Source: Sphingopyxis italica
Lineage (GTDB): Bacteria; Pseudomonadota; Alphaproteobacteria; Sphingomonadales; Sphingomonadaceae
DNA length: 64,000 bases
Assembly (NCBI RefSeq): GCF_011926545.1
Contig: NZ_JAATIT010000002.1
Coordinates: 248,001-312,000, forward strand
Direction of reading: 5' to 3'
Below, piece after piece: positions 17,329 to 28,047 of the stretch (within the stretch, counting starts at the first letter, position 1; each line of letters starts with the position of its first letter). A program made the position numbers and the translations under genes. The notes under the pieces were generated by a model, which worked only from the letters and a program-made list of their open reading frames with translations, had not been told where the DNA came from and did not search any database.

Positions 17329-18219
17329 CTATCGCCGCCGGACTCCATAGTCGATCCTGATCCTGACCCAGCTGCCGACGAGCAGCCGCCCCCCGCGTCG
17401 CGGAGGCCGCACCTGAAACTGCCACGCCGCGGCGAGCACCGCACGATTGATCTGCGATCCGTTCGGATATTCGTCGAGCCCGATGCAATCCTCGACGCGA
17501 TAATCCGGCGCCGTGCGACAGGCGATCAGCCCCCATCCGGGCCCGCTGGCGGTTGACAGGTAACCGCGCAGCTCGCCGTCGCTGGGCTCGCGATACCAGG
17601 TCGCCCTATAGAGGGGCTCGCCATTGGGAGCCTTTCCCACCACTTCCGAATCGCCCGACGAGGAGGATGAGCGGCGGGTGTCGGGTGGCCCGTAAACCGG
17701 TCCGCCAGGGGGACGGACGACCTTCGGCGGGTCTGCAGGTGGTCGCGGTCGCTCGCTCGGCGTCACTATGGGCGGCGTGGCTTTGGGTTCGGGCAGCGGC
17801 CTGGCCGGCTCTGGCGGCGGGGCTTGCTCGGGCTCGGGCTGCGGCGACGTGGCCTTCTCTTCGGCGGGCTCGGGCTCAGCCGAATTCGCTTCCTCCGCAG
17901 CCCCGGCGGGCTCGAGGCTCACGACGATGACGCGCTCTTCCTTGCTTTCGGGCCGTCCCCCCAGACCGAAGGAGAGCAGCATGGTGAGCAGCAGCGCCGT
18001 GATCAGCAGCGCCAGGCTTATGGCAAGCGTGCGGCGCCCCGCCCCGATGCTGAGCTGTTCGACGTAAGGGGTGGCGGGGACAGGGCTCAGCTGAAGCAAT
18101 CTTTGGTGGCGGCGTCCGCTGGTCAAGGTGCCCGGTGGCCGGATTGGCGCGGGATAGAAGCGGGGGCGACCTTTGACAAGTCCGCAAACCACCCCGAAGC
18201 GGCCCTTCTCCCCGGACAT
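17329..18219 (-). CDS. TonB-like periplasmic protein with N-terminal membrane anchor
   Basis: The protein has one membrane helix (LAISLALLITALLLTMLLSFGL), a long Pro/Glu/Ala-rich linker (PEPEQAPPPEPARPLPEPKA) and a compact C-terminal domain with YRATWYREPSDGELRGYL and an RIRIDYG end. This matches the energy-transducer TonB layout common in sphingomonads, though the C-terminal domain is atypical. No ExbB/ExbD genes are in the window. The start is uncertain: the ATG at 18219 is the longest option, but the first ~50 residues look poorly coding, and a TTG near 18126 is possible. Confidence 0.65.
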   Translation of the reverse strand: MSGEKGRFGVVCGLVKGRPRFYPAPIRPPGTLTSGRRHQRLLQLSPVPATPYVEQLSIGAGRRTLAISLALLITALLLTMLLSFGLGGRPESKEERVIVVSLEPAGAAEEANSAEPEPAEEKATSPQPEPEQAPPPEPARPLPEPKATPPIVTPSERPRPPADPPKVVRPPGGPVYGPPDTRRSSSSSGDSEVVGKAPNGEPLYRATWYREPSDGELRGYLSTASGPGWGLIACRTAPDYRVEDCIGLDEYPNGSQINRAVLAAAWQFQVRPPRRGGRLLVGSWVRIRIDYGVRRR

Positions 18220-18332
18220 CGACCCGTCTGCCGCAGCCGCTCAATTAGCCGCTTCCAATTTGGAGCCAAGGCTTTAGGCCTTTGGCGATGGACATGCGAC
18301 GCTCCTGGGCGCGCATCGGGGAGGTGCAGGTT

Positions 18333-19715
18333 TTGCAGCAAGATATTTCGACGCCGCCGCCGCAGAGTTGGTGGCACAGCATCCGGCCCTATCTCGAGCG
18401 GGCCCCGCTGGCGGCGCTGTTGCTTGGTATTTCGTCGGGCTTCCCCTTTGCCATGATCGGCGCGACGCTGACCACGCGCCTTGCGCAGGACGGGTTCGAG
18501 AAGGCGTCCATCACCGCCTTTTCGCTGGCGTTTCTCGTCTACAACCTCAAACCCTTGTGGGCGTGGGTCGTCGATGCGGTGCGCCTGCCGGTCATCGGCC
18601 GTCTCGGCCAGCGCGTGTCGTGGCTGTTGCTGGCTGCGGCGCTCGTCATACTGGCGGTGACGAATCTGGCGATGGTCGATCCGCAGCATGTCGGGCGATC
18701 GCCGGTCGGGCAGTTGATGCAATGGTTCGGGCTGGGCCAGGACGGCGAATTTGCGGCGCTTTTCGAAATGGCGGTCGGTGCCATACTCGTCGGGTTGGCC
18801 GGTGCGACCTTCGACATCGTCATCGATGCTTACCGGATCGAAATACTGAAGCCCGAGCAACTCGGGGTGGGATCGGGCATGTCGCAATATGGCTGGCGCC
18901 TGGGGTCCACCGCGGCGGGCGGGTTGGCGCTCGTCCTCGCGGCGCGCTACGGGTGGGAAGCCGCCTATTTCGCCTGCGCCATGTTCGCACTGCCCGCGGT
19001 GATCGCCGCCTTTTGGGTCGGCGAGCCCGAACGGCACCGCGAGGCGGTAACGCGCGAAGGGCGACCCGGCATCGTCGCCGGGATCGTCGGGCCCTTCACC
19101 GAATTCTTCAGCCGCCATGGCGCATGGCTGGCCCTGTTGTTCATCCTTCTACACAAGATCGGCGACACGCTCGCCAATCTGACCTTGCGCCTGCTGCTCG
19201 ACGATCTTGGATTCAGCAACGACGAGATCGCCATCTATGACGTCGGCATCGGCTTCTGGGCCTATTTCATCGGGATATTCATCGGCGGCATCCTCTACGC
19301 GCGGATGGGGATGAAAAAGGCGGTTCTGCTGAGCCTCGTCCTGATGGCCGTCAGCAACTTCAGCTTCGCCTTGCTGGCGGCGGCGGGGCACAGCAATTGG
19401 GGGCTGGCGGCGACGATCGGCTTCGAAAATATCGCCAGCGGGATCGGCGGTGTCGTCGTTGTCGCCTATTTCTCCGCGCTGTGCGACCTGCGCTTCACCG
19501 CGGCGCATTATGCGCTGATCAGCTCGGCGGCGAGCATCGTCGGCCGTTTTCTGACCGGCACCACCGCGGGCGCGATGATGGAGGAGTTCGGCAATGTGAA
19601 CTTCTACCTTTTCACCGTCGTCGCCGCGCTGCCGGGCATATTGCTGTTCTGGATCATGATGCGCAAAGGGCTGGTCGACCTGTCGATCGGCACCGCGGGA
19701 ACCGTGCGGGCATAG
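18333..19715 (+). CDS. AmpG-family MFS permease
   Basis: The protein has about 12-14 membrane helices and the AmpG pattern: GISSGFPFAMIGATLTTRL near the N-terminus, FDIVIDAYRIEIL, GMSQYGWRLGS, and ISSAASIVGRFLTGTTAGA. AmpG carries GlcNAc-anhydroMurNAc muropeptides into the cytoplasm for recycling. The start is taken as TTG at 18333 because GGGGAGG lies eight bases upstream; the open frame extends to 18282. Recycling would fit the lytic RlpA and MltB-type proteins and DacA in the window, but they are not linked as an operon. Confidence 0.85.
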   Translation: MQQDISTPPPQSWWHSIRPYLERAPLAALLLGISSGFPFAMIGATLTTRLAQDGFEKASITAFSLAFLVYNLKPLWAWVVDAVRLPVIGRLGQRVSWLLLAAALVILAVTNLAMVDPQHVGRSPVGQLMQWFGLGQDGEFAALFEMAVGAILVGLAGATFDIVIDAYRIEILKPEQLGVGSGMSQYGWRLGSTAAGGLALVLAARYGWEAAYFACAMFALPAVIAAFWVGEPERHREAVTREGRPGIVAGIVGPFTEFFSRHGAWLALLFILLHKIGDTLANLTLRLLLDDLGFSNDEIAIYDVGIGFWAYFIGIFIGGILYARMGMKKAVLLSLVLMAVSNFSFALLAAAGHSNWGLAATIGFENIASGIGGVVVVAYFSALCDLRFTAAHYALISSAASIVGRFLTGTTAGAMMEEFGNVNFYLFTVVAALPGILLFWIMMRKGLVDLSIGTAGTVRA

Positions 19716-19735
19716 ACTGCGGGTCCCAAAAGGCC

Positions 19736-19810
19736 CGTCGCCCCTGCGAAGGCGGGGGCCGCTATCGGCCTCGCGCTACCCTTCCAGCGGCCGTCTTCGC
19801 AGGGGCGACG
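19736..19810. repeat. Inverted-repeat intergenic element
   Basis: A 15-bp perfect inverted repeat (CGTCGCCCCTGCGAA at 19736-19750 and its complement at 19796-19810) encloses a shorter hairpin. It lies between the convergent AmpG-like and folC genes and could end both transcripts. The arm design resembles the elements at 12963 and 25038. Confidence 0.7.
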
Positions 19811-19823
19811 AGCGAGGCTGTGT

Positions 19824-21164
19824 TCAGATCGGCCATTCGCCGTTGAGATCGAGCACCACCCCCGCCAGATAAAGCGAGCCGCAGATCAGCACGTCCGCCG
19901 CCGGGCGATGCTCGGCGATGAAGCGCAGCGCGGTAGTCACATCCTCGCACGGCTGGGCATCGACGATGCCGAGGTCGGACTGCACCCAATGGCACAGCTC
20001 CCTCGGGCCGTGGTGTTCGTGACCGGGGATCGGAACCGCCTGAAACGACGCGATCCGGTTCGCGAAAGGCCGCAAGAAGCCGAGCGCATCCTTGTTGCTC
20101 AGCAGGCCGCAGATGATGTGGAGCGGGGCGTGCCTCTCCAAAGCCTTCGCCAACGCGACCCCCGCGTCGGGATTATGGCCGCCGTCGAGCCAGAGCTGCC
20201 GGTCCGGCGGCAGAAGCGCGGTCAGCGGACCCGCGCCGAGCCGCTGCATCCGCCCGGGCCAGAACGCGTCGGCAACGCCTTGTGCGATCTCCGCATCGTT
20301 CGGCCGCGGATCGGGAGCGAGGCGCAGCATCGCGATCGCGAGTCCGGCGTTGCGCATCTGGTGCGCTCCCGCCATGCGCGGGCGCAGCGGCGGCGCGACC
20401 GAGCCCAGTTTCGAGGTCCAGCGGAAGGCGTCGCCTGCTTGCTCTATTTCCCAGCCATCGCCCTCCGGAAAGAGGGTGGCGCCGACGTCGGCCGCCTTGG
20501 CGGCGATCGTATCGCGCACATGCGGCGGATAGGCCAATGTCGCGACGGGCGTTTCGGGCTTGATGATCCCGGCCTTCTCCCATGCGATGCGCATCGCCGG
20601 ATCGTCGGGCGTTCCCGCCTCGGGCGCGAGCAGGAAGGCCTCATGGTCCATCCCGAGCGAAGCGATGCCGGCGACCGCAGGCGGCGGGATGATGTTCGTC
20701 GCGTCGAGACGCCCGCCGAGACCGACTTCGACGATGCAATCATTGGCGGGTATGCGCGCGAACGCAAGGAAGGCGGCGGCGGTGGTGACTTCGAAGAAGC
20801 TCGCCTGCAAATCCGCGGCTGCGTCGAGCACCTCTTCGAGGAGGGCGGCGAGCAGCGCGTCGTCGATCAGCGTTCCGGCAAGGCGGATGCGTTCGTTGAA
20901 GCGGACAAGGTGGGGGCTGGTATAGGCGTGGACGCGGCGCCCCTGCGCTTCGAGGATCGCGCGAAGATAGGCGCAGGTCGACCCTTTGCCGTTGGTGCCT
21001 GCAACGTGGAAGGTGCGAGGAAGCTGGAGCTGAGGATTGCCGAGCCGCGCGCAAAGTTCGGCGATGCGCTCGAGCCCGAGAATGTCGCGCCCCGGCGACA
21101 GCGCGGCGAGGCGGTCGAGCTGGGTCTGGACGGCGGGGTCGGAGCTGTGGGCGTGGTCGGGCAT
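19824..21164 (-). CDS. folC: Bifunctional dihydrofolate synthase / folylpolyglutamate synthase
   Basis: The 446-residue protein has the ATP-binding P-loop HVAGTNGKGSTCAYLRAIL, YTSPHLVRFNERIRLAG, and DGGHNPDAG in the C-terminal Mur-ligase-like domain. It adds glutamate to dihydropteroate and to reduced folates in the cytoplasm. The ATG at 21164 (MPDHAHSSDP) is chosen; the longer frame runs through the upstream repeat. It is the last gene of a run with trpF, trpB, trpA and accD, separated from accD by a repeat cluster. Confidence 0.94.
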   Translation of the reverse strand: MPDHAHSSDPAVQTQLDRLAALSPGRDILGLERIAELCARLGNPQLQLPRTFHVAGTNGKGSTCAYLRAILEAQGRRVHAYTSPHLVRFNERIRLAGTLIDDALLAALLEEVLDAAADLQASFFEVTTAAAFLAFARIPANDCIVEVGLGGRLDATNIIPPPAVAGIASLGMDHEAFLLAPEAGTPDDPAMRIAWEKAGIIKPETPVATLAYPPHVRDTIAAKAADVGATLFPEGDGWEIEQAGDAFRWTSKLGSVAPPLRPRMAGAHQMRNAGLAIAMLRLAPDPRPNDAEIAQGVADAFWPGRMQRLGAGPLTALLPPDRQLWLDGGHNPDAGVALAKALERHAPLHIICGLLSNKDALGFLRPFANRIASFQAVPIPGHEHHGPRELCHWVQSDLGIVDAQPCEDVTTALRFIAEHRPAADVLICGSLYLAGVVLDLNGEWPI

Positions 21165-21182
21165 GGTGCGGGCTTTTGCAAG

Positions 21183-21306
21183 CCCCTCCCCTTCAGGGGA
21201 GGGGTTGGGGTGGGGTCCATCGGCCTTGCGCAAGGCCGACGGACCCCACCCACTGCGACTAGCCAGCAAGCTGGCAAGTCTCATTGCCCTCCCCCGAAGG
21301 GGAGGG
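21183..21306. repeat. Multi-hairpin repeat cluster between accD and folC
   Basis: Three palindromes follow one another: CCCCTCCCCTTCAGGGGAGGGG (21183-21204), a long one built around GGCCTTGCGCAAGGCC (arms about 21212-21247), and CCCTCCCCCGAAGGGGAGGG (21287-21306), with a smaller AGCCAGCAAGCTGGC near 21260. It fills the accD-folC gap. It probably forms strong RNA structure that separates expression of the two genes. Confidence 0.7.
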
Positions 21307-21315
21307 CGGATTAAG

Positions 21316-22167
21316 TCAGGCCGCCTTTTCGGGCGCCAGATAACCGATCAACCGCCCCAACGTCGCGGGCAATTCCTTGCGGTGCACGACCATATCGATC
21401 ATCCCATGATCGAGCAGATATTCGGCGCGCTGGAAGCCCTCGGGCAGCTTTTCGCGGATCGTATTCTCGATCACGCGCTGGCCCGCGAAGCCGATCAATG
21501 CCTTGGGTTCGCTGATCTGGATGTCGCCGAGCATCGCGTAGCTGGCCGTTACGCCGCCCGTGGTCGGATCGGTGAGCAGCACCACATAGGGAAGGCCCGC
21601 GCGGCGCAGGCGCGCGAGCGCCACCGTGGCACGCGGCATCTGCATCAGCGACAGCGTGCCTTCCTGCATCCGCGCACCGCCCGCGGCGGTGATCGCGATA
21701 TAGGGGACGCCGCGACGGATCGCATCCTCGACCCCCGCGACGAAGGCTTCGCCCACCGCGACGCCCATCGATCCGCCCATGAAGGCGAAATCCTGCACGC
21801 CGATGACAGCACCCTGGCCCGAAATGCGGCCGAACGCATTCTGATAGGCGTCACGGTCGCCGGTCTGGGCGCGCGCCGCCTTGATGCGGTCGACATATTT
21901 CTTGGTGTCGCGGAACTTCAGCGGATCTTCGGGTGCGCCGGGGGCGGCGATCAGCTCATGCAGGCCGCCGTCGAACAGCTGCGCGAAGCGTTCGGTCGCG
22001 CCGATGCGGTCGTGATGGTCGCAGCGCGGGCAGACGTTGAGATTGTCTTCCCACTCCTTGACGAACACCATCTGCTGGCACTGGCGGCATTTGTGCCACA
22101 GATTGTCCGCTGTATCGCGCTTTGCGGTGAAGGGCAGGGCGTTGCGGACGCGGTCGAGCCAGCTCAT
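21316..22167 (-). CDS. accD: Acetyl-CoA carboxylase carboxyltransferase subunit beta
   Basis: The 283-residue protein has the N-terminal four-Cys zinc ribbon (CRQCQQMVF ... [11 protein letters not shown]) and the crotonase-fold carboxyltransferase core ([39 protein letters not shown]). With AccA it transfers CO2 from biotin to acetyl-CoA, the first step of fatty acid synthesis. Its ATG overlaps the trpA stop as ATGA, so it is translationally coupled to the tryptophan genes, an arrangement common in alphaproteobacteria. Confidence 0.96.
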   Translation of the reverse strand: MSWLDRVRNALPFTAKRDTADNLWHKCRQCQQMVFVKEWEDNLNVCPRCDHHDRIGATERFAQLFDGGLHELIAAPGAPEDPLKFRDTKKYVDRIKAARAQTGDRDAYQNAFGRISGQGAVIGVQDFAFMGGSMGVAVGEAFVAGVEDAIRRGVPYIAITAAGGARMQEGTLSLMQMPRATVALARLRRAGLPYVVLLTDPTTGGVTASYAMLGDIQISEPKALIGFAGQRVIENTIREKLPEGFQRAEYLLDHGMIDMVVHRKELPATLGRLIGYLAPEKAA

Positions 22168-22955
22168 GCGGCGATCTCCTTGGCGCTATGGATAGCATCG
22201 GCGAGGGTGCGGGTGAAGGCCTCGACATGCGGCGCCGCGGCGTCGCCATGCTCGGCGATGATGTCGATGAAGGCCGATCCGACGACGACGCCGTCGGCGA
22301 CCCGCGCGATCTGGGCGGCCTGTTCGGGCGTGCGGACGCCGAAGCCGACCGCAACGGGCAGATCGGTCGCGGCCTTGAGGCGCGCGACGGCTTCGTCGAT
22401 GCTCGCCTGCGCCGCCTGTTGCTGGCCGGTGATGCCGGCGACCGAGACATAATAAAGGAAACCGCCCGCGCCGTTCAGCACATCGGGCAGGCGCGCGGCG
22501 TCGGTGGTGGGAGTGGCTAGGCGGATCAGGTCGACCCCCGCAGCGCGGAGCGCGGGGCCGAGTTCGGCGTCCTCTTCCGAAGGGATGTCGACGCAGATGA
22601 CGCCATCGACCCCGGCCTTGGCGCATTCGGCGGCGAACCATTCGGGTCCGCGGATCGTCATCGGGTTGGCATAGCCCATCAGGACGAGCGGAGTGTCGGG
22701 ATGACGCTGGCGGAAGGCTGACGCGATGTCAAAGATGTCGGCGGTCGTCGTGCCTTTCGCGAGGCTGCGCAAATTCGCGGCCTGAATCGCTGGGCCATCG
22801 GCCATCGGATCGGTGAAGGGCATGCCAAGCTCGATCACATCGGCGCCGCCGGCGACGAGCGCGTCGAGATTCGCGGCGGTGTCGCCGTCTCCCGCGGTGA
22901 TGAATGCAACGAGCGCGGGGCGCGGCTTGGCGAAGGTTGCGGCGAAGCGGGTCAT
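22164..22955 (-). CDS. trpA: Tryptophan synthase alpha chain
   Basis: The 263-residue TIM barrel contains [29 protein letters not shown] with the catalytic Glu and Asp, and [16 protein letters not shown]. It cleaves indole-3-glycerol phosphate to indole and glyceraldehyde 3-phosphate, and passes indole to TrpB. The ATG at 22955 overlaps the stop of the small membrane-protein gene (ATGA), and its stop overlaps the accD start. Confidence 0.96.
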   Translation of the reverse strand: MTRFAATFAKPRPALVAFITAGDGDTAANLDALVAGGADVIELGMPFTDPMADGPAIQAANLRSLAKGTTTADIFDIASAFRQRHPDTPLVLMGYANPMTIRGPEWFAAECAKAGVDGVICVDIPSEEDAELGPALRAAGVDLIRLATPTTDAARLPDVLNGAGGFLYYVSVAGITGQQQAAQASIDEAVARLKAATDLPVAVGFGVRTPEQAAQIARVADGVVVGSAFIDIIAEHGDAAAPHVEAFTRTLADAIHSAKEIAA

Positions 22956-23163
22956 TGGTCTTCGCCGTAAAGCGCCTGATGTCGTATGATCGAGCGGGCA
23001 ATTATCGCCGCAATCACGACAGACAGCACAATGTTGCTCGAGGTGAGCGTGTCTTGCCACCGGGAGAAATCTCCGGACCATTGCAGCAGCACGCGCAAGA
23101 CGACTGTTATAATGACGGTCAGTGGAAGTGTGATCGCAAACAACTGCGCGAACAGTTTCCAAT

Positions 23164-23167
<4 letters not shown>
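22952..23167 (-). CDS. Small two-helix membrane protein between trpB and trpA
   Basis: The 71-residue protein [14 protein letters not shown]... has two hydrophobic segments: roughly residues 6-28 ([19 protein letters not shown]) and 43-61 ([19 protein letters not shown]), with a basic/acidic tail ending GEDQ. No family is recognised. Its start overlaps the trpB stop by ATGA and its stop overlaps the trpA start by ATGA, so it is embedded in the translationally coupled trp run. Base composition is lower in GC than its neighbours, which suggests later insertion. The function is unknown. Confidence 0.8.
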
Positions 23168-24392
<1,225 letters not shown>

Positions 24393-24396
<4 letters not shown>

Positions 24397-25028
24397 CGAC
24401 CCGCCGCTTTAAGGAAAGCCGCGATCTTGTCCACATCCTTGACGCCCGGCGCGCTTTCGACGCCCGACGACACATCGACGAGCGGCGCCCCGGTCGCCGC
24501 GAGGGCTTCGCCGACATTTTCGGGGGTCAGGCCGCCGGCGATGCCCCAGTCCATGCTGTGGCGATGGTTTTTGAGCAGCGACCAGTCGAACCGCGTGCCC
24601 GTCCCGCCGGGGAGGGCGGCCGCGGGGGCGTCGAACAGGATGCGATCGGCGATCCCGTTATATTTCTGCATCCGCACCAGCGTCTCGGCATCCTTTAGCC
24701 CAACGGCTTTCCATATCTCCGCCGGCGCGAGCCGTTTCACGACCGCAAGCCATTCGGGCGTCTCGCTGCCGTGAAACTGGATGATGTCGGGCCGCACCAT
24801 GCCGAGCGCATCGCCGGTCAGCTGCTGCGAGGCGTTGACGAGCAGCAGCGCGACCTTGATGTGCGGACCAGCGCGCTTGCGCAGCTCGGCGGCGGTCTTG
24901 AGGTCGACGTGGCGCGGGCTCGGCTCATAATGGACGAGGCCGATATGCGTCGCACCGCCGCGAATGGCGGCATCGAGCGTTTCGGGCGTCTTGAGCCCGC
25001 AGATTTTGACGAGAGGGGGCATGTTCAT
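24393..25028 (-). CDS. trpF: Phosphoribosylanthranilate isomerase
   Basis: The 211-residue TIM barrel has [15 protein letters not shown] with the catalytic Cys, [12 protein letters not shown], and [17 protein letters not shown]. It isomerises phosphoribosylanthranilate to CdRP in tryptophan synthesis. Start candidates are the ATG at 25028 (MNMPPLV) and the ATG at 25022; an AGGA six bases before the second makes it at least as likely. It is the first trp gene of the run. trpC and trpD are not in the window. Confidence 0.95.
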
Positions 25029-25037
25029 CCTGTCCTG

Positions 25038-25117
25038 CCGTCACCCCGGCGAAGGCCGGGGTCTCGCCGTTGCGGCTGAGCGCACCGTGGAGATCCCGGC
25101 CTTCGCCGGGATGACGG
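25038..25117. repeat. Inverted-repeat element upstream of trpF
   Basis: Arms CCGTCACCCCGGCGAAGGCC (from 25038) and their near-complement ending GGGATGACGG (25117) pair over about 25 bp with hairpins in each arm. It lies between trpF and pyrF, both on the minus strand, so it is in the pyrF 3' end or trpF leader. It belongs to the same family as the element at 12963. Confidence 0.72.
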
Positions 25118-25126
25118 ATATGGTGA

Positions 25127-25801
25127 TTAAAGCGTCGCTTCGATCTCGCGCGCGGCGAGGTCGGGGTCGGACGACTGACTGATCGGGCGGCCGACGACGA
25201 GGATCGAGGCGCCGTCCGACATCGCCTGCGCCGGCGTCACGATGCGTTTCTGGTCACTGGCCTTGCCGTTCGCGGGGCGGACGCCGGGGACGACGAAATA
25301 GCCGCCGGGCCACGCCTTGCGCGCCGCTTTCACTTCCTGGCCCGAGCAGACGATGCCGTCGAGCCCGGCTTGGCGCGCGAGCGCGGCGAGGCGGACGACC
25401 TGGTCGTGCGGGGTGCCGCCGACGCCGATGTCGTCGAGGTCCGGCGCGTCGAGACTGGTGAGCACGGTCACGGCAATGACCTTCGTGCTGGCGCCCGCCA
25501 CCGCCTTCGCCTCTTCGAGCATCGCACGGCCGCCCGCGGCGTGAACGGTCAGCACCGCCGGCTCGAGCGGGCGCAGCGCCTGGATCGCCTTTGCCACCGT
25601 ATTCGGAATATCGTGCAGCTTGAGGTCGAGAAAGATCGGCAGGCCGAGCTTCGCCATCTCATGCACGCCATGATGGCCGTTCGCGCAAAAAAATTCGAGG
25701 CCCAGCTTCAGCCCGCCGACATGCCGCCGCACCTTCTGCGCAAGCGTCAGCGCGGCATCGAGGTGCGGGGTGTCGATCGCGAGATAAAGCGGCGATGTCA
25801 T
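25127..25801 (-). CDS. pyrF: Orotidine 5'-phosphate decarboxylase
   Basis: The 224-residue protein shows LYLAIDTPHLDAALTL, the catalytic Lys/Asp cluster FLDLKLHDIPNTVAKAI, and PGVRPANGKASDQKR. It decarboxylates OMP to UMP in pyrimidine synthesis. The ATG at 25801 overlaps the lapA stop (ATGA), so the two are coupled; the longer open frame is not used. Confidence 0.95.
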   Translation of the reverse strand: MTSPLYLAIDTPHLDAALTLAQKVRRHVGGLKLGLEFFCANGHHGVHEMAKLGLPIFLDLKLHDIPNTVAKAIQALRPLEPAVLTVHAAGGRAMLEEAKAVAGASTKVIAVTVLTSLDAPDLDDIGVGGTPHDQVVRLAALARQAGLDGIVCSGQEVKAARKAWPGGYFVVPGVRPANGKASDQKRIVTPAQAMSDGASILVVGRPISQSSDPDLAAREIEATL

Positions 25802-26154
25802 GGTTTGTCCGTGGGGAAGAGGTCGGCGGGGGTGGGCGGAATGTCGTTCACCGGCGGCGTCGCAGGAGTGGGGGCGGGAGCGGGTGTCACCGGGCGGTTG
25901 GCGAGCGCGCGAAGGTCGGCCGCCTGCCGTTCGCTCGCGTCGAGGCGGCGCTTCAGCGACCAGCGCGTCGTGCGCAGCGCGATCCACATCGGCACGCTGC
26001 CGATCAGGAACGACGCGAAGATGACGACGGGAAGCTTGGTCTCCGCTTCCCAGCCCGGCCAGATCGTGACGGTTACGACCTGCCAGTTCGCCATCGCGAA
26101 GATGACGAGAACGGCGGTCAGCGACACCCAGATGATCGTACGCAGGATTCCCAC
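25798..26154 (-). CDS. LapA-domain small membrane protein
   Basis: The 118-residue protein has two membrane helices (IIWVSLTAVLVIFAMANW and PVVIFASFLIGSVPMWIAL) separated by a short loop, as in the LapA/YciS family. A coiled-coil and Pro-rich tail follows (RRLDASERQAADLRALA, then PAPAPTPATPP). Family members in enterobacteria work with LapB in LPS control; no lapB is seen here, so the role is open. The start is GTG at 26154 with AGAGGAG upstream. It is coupled to pyrF by ATGA. Confidence 0.78.
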   Translation of the reverse strand: MGILRTIIWVSLTAVLVIFAMANWQVVTVTIWPGWEAETKLPVVIFASFLIGSVPMWIALRTTRWSLKRRLDASERQAADLRALANRPVTPAPAPTPATPPVNDIPPTPADLFPTDKP

Positions 26155-26222
26155 TTCGTCTTGCTCCTCTGTCGATCCGTCGACGACCCTATGACAGAAT
26201 GCCGCGCGATTCCAGCCCGCCG

Positions 26223-27539
26223 CTATGCAGGCCCGAACACCCGGTCGAAGATCGTATCGACATGCTTCATATGATAGCCGAGGTCGAAAAGTTCCGTAAG
26301 CTGGTCCGCCGACAGCCGCGCCGTGACGTCGGCATCGGCCTGGAGCAGTTCGAGCAGCGAGAGCTGGCCGTCCGATTCCCACACCTTCATCGCGTTGCGC
26401 TGGACCAGCGCATAGCTGTCCTCGCGGCTCGCGCCCGCCTGCGTCAGCGCGAGCAGCACGCGCTGCGAGTGGACGAGGCCGCCCATCCGGTCGAGATTCT
26501 TCTGCATCCGTTCGGGATAGACGAGCAGCTTGTCGATGACGCCGGTCAGCCGTCCGAGCGCGAAGTCGAGCGTGATCGTCGCGTCGGGGCCGATGAAGCG
26601 TTCGACCGACGAATGGCTGATGTCGCGCTCGTGCCACAGCGCGACATTCTCCATCGCCGGGATCGCCGCGCTGCGCACCATGCGCGCCAGGCCGGTGAGA
26701 TTCTCGGTCAGGATCGGGTTGCGCTTGTGCGGCATCGCCGACGAGCCCTTCTGCCCCGGCGAGAAATATTCCTCGGCTTCCAAGACTTCGGTGCGCTGGA
26801 GGTGGCGGACTTCGACCGACAGGCGCTCGATCGACGAGGCGATGACGCCGAGCACCGCGAAGAACATCGCGTGGCGATCGCGCGGGATCACCTGCGTCGA
26901 GACGGGCTCGATCGCAAGGCCGAGCTTCGCGGCGACATGCGCTTCAACGCGCGGGTCGATATTGGCGAAGGTGCCGACCGCGCCCGAAATGGCGCAGGTC
27001 GCGATTTCGGCGCGCGCGGCCTGGAGGCGGAGCTTGCAGCGCGAAAATTCGGCATAGGCTTCGGCGAGCTTCAGGCCGAAGGTGACGGGCTCGGCGTGGA
27101 TGCCGTGGCTGCGCCCGATCGTCGGGGTCAGCTTATGCTCATGGGCGCGGCGCTTGATCGCTTCGAGCAGCGCGTCGAGGTCGGCGAGCAATATATCGGC
27201 AGCCTGGCTGAGCTGAACCGCGAGGCAGGTGTCGAGCACGTCGCTCGACGTCATGCCCTGGTGCATGAAGCGCGCTTCGTCGCCGACATTCTCGGCCACC
27301 CAGGTCAGGAAGGCGATGACATCGTGCTTGGTCACCGCCTCGATCGCGTCGATCGCGGCGACGTCGATCGCGGGGTTCGTCGCCCACCAGTCCCACAGCG
27401 CCTTGGCGGCGGATTTCGGGATGGTGCCGAGTTCGGCGAGCGCGTCGGTCGCGTGCGCTTCGATCTCGAACCAGATGCGAAAGCGATTCTCGGCCGACCA
27501 GATCGCGGTCATTTCCGGCCGTGCGTAACGCGGAACCAT
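26223..27539 (-). CDS. purB: Adenylosuccinate lyase
   Basis: The 438-residue protein is a fumarase/aspartase-superfamily enzyme with [29 protein letters not shown] and the signature [17 protein letters not shown]. It cleaves SAICAR and adenylosuccinate in purine synthesis. The ATG at 27539 ([10 protein letters not shown]) has AAGGAAGG just upstream and is preferred over the longer open frame. It is followed by lapA-pyrF after about 70 bp, possibly in one transcription unit. Confidence 0.96.
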   Translation of the reverse strand: MVPRYARPEMTAIWSAENRFRIWFEIEAHATDALAELGTIPKSAAKALWDWWATNPAIDVAAIDAIEAVTKHDVIAFLTWVAENVGDEARFMHQGMTSSDVLDTCLAVQLSQAADILLADLDALLEAIKRRAHEHKLTPTIGRSHGIHAEPVTFGLKLAEAYAEFSRCKLRLQAARAEIATCAISGAVGTFANIDPRVEAHVAAKLGLAIEPVSTQVIPRDRHAMFFAVLGVIASSIERLSVEVRHLQRTEVLEAEEYFSPGQKGSSAMPHKRNPILTENLTGLARMVRSAAIPAMENVALWHERDISHSSVERFIGPDATITLDFALGRLTGVIDKLLVYPERMQKNLDRMGGLVHSQRVLLALTQAGASREDSYALVQRNAMKVWESDGQLSLLELLQADADVTARLSADQLTELFDLGYHMKHVDTIFDRVFGPA

Positions 27540-27731
27540 TGAATTTCCTTCCTTTTCGGGCGCCTTGTCGCGGAATCCCCGCGCAACCGGGACGGGGCGC
27601 CCCGTAGCAGGGACGGGGCGTTTCGCCAAATGTCGCGGCACCGCAACTTTGCCGAAACGCGGCGGGTTGATCTTTCGCCCCATCAGGAAAAGGCGGCCAA
27701 TAATCAAGGTCGCCGATACAGGAGAATGAAT

Positions 27732-28025
27732 GTGTTTAAGCAAGTGCTTTTGATTGGCGCAGCGGCAATCAGCTTCCCCGCCCTGGCCCAGACCACGGCT
27801 CCGACGGATGAACAAACCGCGCCGACGACCCAGACGCCGCCGGCGCCCACCGATACGACCGCCCCCGCGCCGGACAGCACCCCCGTCGATGAGACGGCAC
27901 CCACCGATGAGGCGCCGACCGAGGACGCGATCCCCAGCGACACTCCCCCCGCGGCCGAGCCGACCCCTCCGGCCGACCAGCCCGCTCCGGACGATGAGGA
28001 AGCGCCCGAATCGGAACCGGAATAA
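27732..28025 (+). CDS. Secreted Pro/Thr-rich protein, paralogue lacking EF-hands
   Basis: The 97-residue protein starts (GTG) with FKQVLLIGAAAISFPALAQ, a signal peptide nearly identical to that of the next gene, followed by a low-complexity Pro/Thr/Asp/Glu-rich region ending ESEPE. There is no globular domain. The GTG at 27732 is chosen over the ATG at 27726 because the spacing of GGAG to start (seven bases) and the following codons align exactly with the downstream paralogue. It seems to be a duplicate of the signal-plus-linker part of that gene. Confidence 0.7.
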   Translation: MFKQVLLIGAAAISFPALAQTTAPTDEQTAPTTQTPPAPTDTTAPAPDSTPVDETAPTDEAPTEDAIPSDTPPAAEPTPPADQPAPDDEEAPESEPE

Positions 28026-28047
28026 ACCGATACACTGGAGATAGATC

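Noticed and set aside
19908..21314. A 468-codon plus-strand frame over folC
   Set aside because: Antisense shadow of folC; folC has the full P-loop and Mur-ligase motifs.
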